From assembly GCA_041156125.1 (NCBI GenBank), contig JBEVTI010000008.1:62001-126000 (forward strand): a stretch of DNA of 64,000 nt, written 5' to 3'. The stretch is from Paraktedonobacter carboxidivorans. Lineage in GTDB: Bacteria; Chloroflexota; Ktedonobacteria; Ktedonobacterales; Ktedonobacteraceae. Positions 60,949-64,000 of the stretch are shown in pieces. Under the pieces are notes generated by a model. It ran no database searches. It was not told where the DNA came from and was given only the letters and a program-made list of their open reading frames with translations. The position numbers and the translations under genes were made by a program. Each line of letters opens with the position of its first letter. Positions within the stretch are counted from its first letter, which is position 1.

Positions 60949-63036
60949 ATGCAGCAACCAGGGTATTTTACGTTTGGCATTCTAACCGATAGACCACCCA
61001 CGCTTGATTTGCAGAGAACGCTGCCACGCACCGCTGAAGTGAACGAGCTTGTAACTCTTTTGAGCGATGCGCAGACGCGTACTGTGCTCCTCACAGGGAA
61101 CGCGGGCGTGGGTAAATCGACGCTGGCCATGCTTGTCTTTGCTCAACTCCAGAGCCATACATTTGAGGGCCTGCCGGAGTTTCGTCACTACATCTGGTTA
61201 AGGATCGGCCCGCGCGCGACATGGCCAGATATCGTTAGCGCGCTCCTGAACAGCTTGCAAAATACAGCATCCACCGGGGGCATGAACCTCTCACAGCAGA
61301 CAAGCATGAAGCAGCTCTATGAACTGTTGCGCCAACCCGGTCAGGGCGCTCTGATTGTGCTAGATCAGTGTGAAGAGCTATTCGATCGCGCTATCGAGGC
61401 GCGCAATGAGGATACGCCCTATACAGTTGGCGTGGGACTCAGCGGGGCTGTGCGTTTCCTCGAAATCCTGCAACAGGATCTCGCGCAGAGCCGCTTTCTT
61501 CTGACCTCTACAAAGTCACCCTTTGGCTCGGGCTATAGCAACATGCCGGGAGTGCATGAATACGCGGTCGGAAGTCTGACCATAGTCGAAGCGCTCGCTT
61601 TGCTTCAGCAGCATGGTGTATTGGGCCTGCAACAGGATCTTTCAGCTATCTGGCAACACTGCTCCGGGCATATGTATACCCTGCTTATCTTTAGCGCTTT
61701 AAAAAGCCTCAGCGGCCTCTCGCTGCACTATCTGCTGAACTCCCCTATGTATCAAATTCTCTGGGAGGGCAATATACCGCAGAATCTGCTCGAAGCCATG
61801 TTTGGTTTCCTCAATCCTATGCAGATGGCACTGTTACGCGCGCTCTGCCTCTTTCGCGAGGCACCTCCGCTCGCTGGCATTATTCACGTCGCGCTTAGCG
61901 GGCAAGCGCGCCTGGAAACTGATCTCCAGGCCTTTGAACTGGCCACGCGCAGCCTGCTGGCCCTGGGCATTGTCAAGCAGATCAAACGTCCCGATGGCCA
62001 GGACGGCTATCTCCTGCATGCACTGCTTGTGCGCTATCTGCTCAACCACTATCTGGAAAGCGAGCAACGCAAAACTACTGGCTACCTCACTTCTTCGCTG
62101 GGCGTGACTAACCAGCCAGAGGAACTCCTGCTGACAATGGAAGCGCGGCAAGGGGCTCTGGCAACCGGACATACTTATATCGCTGACTACTACTGGCGCG
62201 TCTCTCAGCAAAACAGCCCGCCACGCCAGCAGCGCAGCGGTCCCAACGATGTCACATCCCTGCTGGCCATGCTTGAACATCTCTGCCTGGGCTGGCACTG
62301 GCAAACAGCCTACGACCAGTTGTGTGCATTGGAGCTTGATAAAGACCTCCTGCACTGGGAAATCTGGCATACATTAATTCGCCTGTATGAAATGATGTTG
62401 CCGCCGATTGGCTCACTCATCCGCCGCGACGAAGGGCTGGTGTGTAGTGCATTGGCCATGATCTATAGTAGGATAGGCGAATTTGAACAGAGCAGAACAT
62501 ACTATACCAGCGCTCTGGCCATTCAACGCGATATGGAAGACCAGCAGAGCGAGGCGATTACCCTGACAAACCAGGGCGAGTTTCTGCGCACCCTGGGCGA
62601 TATAGAGCAGGCTCGCCAGAATTTTCGCCAGGCACTCGCGCTCATAGAACCACGCGTAAATCTTGAACTGGCCTGCGTGCTCGCTCACAATATGGCCCTG
62701 CTCGCCCAACATCAGCACGACTACCAGCAAAGCCTGCACTATTTTCTGCAAGCGCTACAACTTGCCAGGCAAAAGCAAGATTGGGAGCGTGAGGGTCTGA
62801 TCCTGACCAATATTGGACTCTTTCTCTGCGAACAGCAACGCTACCAGGATGGCCTGGCACTACTGCTGCCAGCTCTCCAGATACGCCTGGCTCGCAATGA
62901 TCCACGCACCGCGACCCTCGTTGCTTTCCTCAATAAACTCGAACAGCGCATGGGCCAGGCTGCCTTCGCCAGCCTACGCCGCAACGCCCAGGCCGAAGGA
63001 CAACAGGAGCAAGTGCTGCAAGCACTAAAGTCCTGA
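60949..63036 (+). CDS. NTPase (NB-ARC/AAA-like) with C-terminal TPRs
   Basis: STAND-type NTPase of about 695 residues. N-terminal NTPase has Walker A VLLTGNAGVGKSTLAMLVFA (about residue 55) and Walker B GALIVLDQCEELFDRA. A sensor-like SRFLLTSTKS and a winged-helix/helical region follow. The C-terminal third has TPRs (YYTSALAIQRDMEDQQSEAI, ARQNFRQALALIE, SLHYFLQALQLARQKQDWER). There is no TIR or other effector domain at the N-terminus, unlike the 42.4-45.6 kb protein. The ATG at 60949 is used; an in-frame TTG at 60913 is possible. A signalling or regulatory role is inferred from architecture. Confidence 0.82.
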   Translation: MQQPGYFTFGILTDRPPTLDLQRTLPRTAEVNELVTLLSDAQTRTVLLTGNAGVGKSTLAMLVFAQLQSHTFEGLPEFRHYIWLRIGPRATWPDIVSALLNSLQNTASTGGMNLSQQTSMKQLYELLRQPGQGALIVLDQCEELFDRAIEARNEDTPYTVGVGLSGAVRFLEILQQDLAQSRFLLTSTKSPFGSGYSNMPGVHEYAVGSLTIVEALALLQQHGVLGLQQDLSAIWQHCSGHMYTLLIFSALKSLSGLSLHYLLNSPMYQILWEGNIPQNLLEAMFGFLNPMQMALLRALCLFREAPPLAGIIHVALSGQARLETDLQAFELATRSLLALGIVKQIKRPDGQDGYLLHALLVRYLLNHYLESEQRKTTGYLTSSLGVTNQPEELLLTMEARQGALATGHTYIADYYWRVSQQNSPPRQQRSGPNDVTSLLAMLEHLCLGWHWQTAYDQLCALELDKDLLHWEIWHTLIRLYEMMLPPIGSLIRRDEGLVCSALAMIYSRIGEFEQSRTYYTSALAIQRDMEDQQSEAITLTNQGEFLRTLGDIEQARQNFRQALALIEPRVNLELACVLAHNMALLAQHQHDYQQSLHYFLQALQLARQKQDWEREGLILTNIGLFLCEQQRYQDGLALLLPALQIRLARNDPRTATLVAFLNKLEQRMGQAAFASLRRNAQAEGQQEQVLQALKS

Positions 63037-63102
63037 AAAACTCGCGCTGCTCCTGGCAGCGCGGGCCACCAGCTAAAAAAGAGCCTGGGGACAGTGACAT
63101 AG

Positions 63103-63137
63103 CTGTTTCAAAGTCGCCTTCTCCCTTTGCAAGACCC
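63103..63137 (-). repeat. 35-bp dispersed repeat, copy 2
   Basis: Reverse complement of this stretch matches 4152-4186 at 33 of 35 positions. It lies 14 bp before a terminator-like hairpin and after the NTPase-TPR gene. Confidence 0.6.
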
Positions 63138-63150
63138 CCACAGAGTTGTG

Positions 63151-63198
63151 AGAGGGTGGAGCATGCGGCAGCCGAGGCTGCCGCATGCTCCACCCTCT
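63151..63198 (+). terminator. 23-bp perfect hairpin
   Basis: Arms 63151-63173 and 63176-63198 are perfect reverse complements with a 2-nt loop, about 115 bp after the NTPase-TPR stop. No T-tract. Probable terminator. Confidence 0.65.
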
Positions 63199-63289
63199 TA
63201 TGTTCTTTAAGGGCGGGCGGGTGGGGCAAAAAACTTTTGCATCGCTCTGAGGGACAGTGAAAACACTGATGAGAACACAGACAAGACTA

Positions 63290-63298
63290 TGCTATAAT
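63290..63298 (+). promoter_or_regulatory. Extended -10 promoter
   Basis: TGCTATAAT (63290-63298) is a perfect extended -10 (TGnTATAAT). It would transcribe toward the membrane protein at 63497 with a leader of about 190 nt. No good -35 is seen, as is usual for extended -10 promoters. Confidence 0.5.
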
Positions 63299-63496
63299 CA
63301 AAGCTGAATAGCGACATCCGTCTGCTCCCAAACAGGGCTTTTCCCTTCTGGCACAGAGCTGTAGCCCGGATAGTGGCCCTTTGCGCGCTCCTGCCAGATC
63401 TCTCCTTTTTGGCTAAGTAGGTAGAGAAAAAGAGAACGGGAAGCCCTGGCTCCAGAATAGCGGTAAAAAAAGAAGGAAAGTGTAAGCGATACAGTT

Positions 63497-64000
63497 ATGT
63501 CCACTTCTACGCAATCCGATTCCCATATGCTCAAACAGAGCAAACCTCCTGGCACGCCAGGTAGCGCGCGCGGTAGCCGGGGCTGGATGTTGATCACGCA
63601 GGTTTTTGTAGCTGGAGCCTGTTCGCTGGCACTTGAGGTTTCGGCCTCGCGCTTGCTGGCTCCATATTTTGGCGATACTCTCTTTGTCTGGGCTAACCTG
63701 ATCGGCCTGATTCTGCTCTATTTGACCATTGGCTATTACGCTGGCGGGCGCTTTGCTGATCGCTTTCCGCTCGCCAGGGTTTTCTATCTGCTAACAGGCA
63801 CTGCGGCCCTTTTTATCAGCCTGATTCCCCTGCTTGCCCATCCAGTGCTCTCCTGGACCCAGGCGATCTTCGCCAGCAATGCGCTGGGGGTCTTTTATGG
63901 GTCGCTAGTTTCAGTGCTTCTGCTTTTTGTGGTCCCTACGGTTCTACTGGGTTGCGTCTCGCCCTTTGCTATTCGCCTGAGCATCGAGCAGGCCGGCAGT
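63497..64000 (+). CDS. Spermidine synthase-like membrane protein, 5' part
   Basis: Open to the end of the window (168 codons visible). After a polar N-terminus (MSTSTQSDSHMLKQSKPPGT) come hydrophobic spans: FVAGACSLALEVSASRLLAP, then YFGDTLFVWANLIGLILLYL, TIGYYAGGRFADRF and SVLLLFVVPTVLLGCVSPFA. This is the N-terminal membrane half of the fused MFS/spermidine synthase-like proteins, whose C-terminal half carries a methyltransferase-fold aminopropyltransferase-like domain. That half lies beyond the window. The substrate is not established for the family. Confidence 0.82.
   Translation, partial: MSTSTQSDSHMLKQSKPPGTPGSARGSRGWMLITQVFVAGACSLALEVSASRLLAPYFGDTLFVWANLIGLILLYLTIGYYAGGRFADRFPLARVFYLLTGTAALFISLIPLLAHPVLSWTQAIFASNALGVFYGSLVSVLLLFVVPTVLLGCVSPFAIRLSIEQAGS

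Overview
The window looks like chromosomal DNA of a Ktedonobacteria-type Chloroflexota bacterium. The basis is indirect: a moderately GC-rich sequence, aerobic cytochrome-oxidase assembly genes, a PSP1/RicT protein and an ANTAR response regulator, a DUF4388-like protein, STAND/TIR/TPR and Ser/Thr kinase signalling proteins, and a CpXC protein. No rRNA or tRNA was seen, so the assignment is an inference from gene content. Most of the window is ordinary housekeeping sequence. Genes are in short runs, often with ATGA start/stop overlaps, separated by intergenic DNA rich in very long, nearly perfect hairpins.

Layout. 0-3 kb: ftsZ, a remnant of a membrane sensor and a DUF4388-like gene interrupted by an in-frame TAG. 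3-7 kb: oxidase assembly genes (COX4-like/BON fusion, sco1, ctaB, divergent ctaG). 7-12.9 kb: SbcC/Rad50-like ATPase plus NurA nuclease, CpXC protein, MogA/MoaB. 13-18.4 kb: DUF1361 protein, seven-bladed WD40 protein, Na+/H+ antiporter, J-domain protein, dUTPase, secreted protein plus DedA. 18.6-25.3 kb: major-type sigma factor and two tandem Rel/SpoT paralogues whose active sites appear reciprocally degraded. 25.7-34.4 kb: zinc-ribbon protein, a composite palindromic repeat, tgt, lipoate ligase-like gene, GlcG-like gene, ANTAR regulator, RicT, SPFH protein. 34.5-40.8 kb: dynamin-like GTPase, then a decayed ABC exporter (nonsense codon, two frameshifts, an upstream permease scrap). 40.9-53.9 kb: accessory region with an aldehyde dehydrogenase, a TIR-NB-ARC-TPR protein, a FolC/Mur-type ligase, two HTH regulators, a kinase-TIR-TIR protein, a truncated methyltransferase and a CRISPR-like two-repeat remnant. 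54-64 kb: HIT hydrolase, HxlR regulator, ROK protein, degenerate kinase, two tiny membrane proteins, a second copy of the composite repeat, fmt, another NTPase-TPR protein and the start of a spermidine synthase-like membrane protein.

The most unusual features are: (1) a Ser/Thr kinase fused to two TIR domains, next to an HTH gene whose promoter/terminator cassette recurs empty just downstream of the kinase; (2) the tandem Rel paralogues, one lacking the hydrolase motif and the other lacking a key synthetase arginine; (3) a repeat family in which the inner core is inverted relative to its flanks between two copies, and in which one copy has perfected palindromes where the other does not; (4) about eleven intergenic hairpins with perfect arms of 19-45 bp and no T-tract. 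All calls come from reading sequence and translations by eye; no database search was run.
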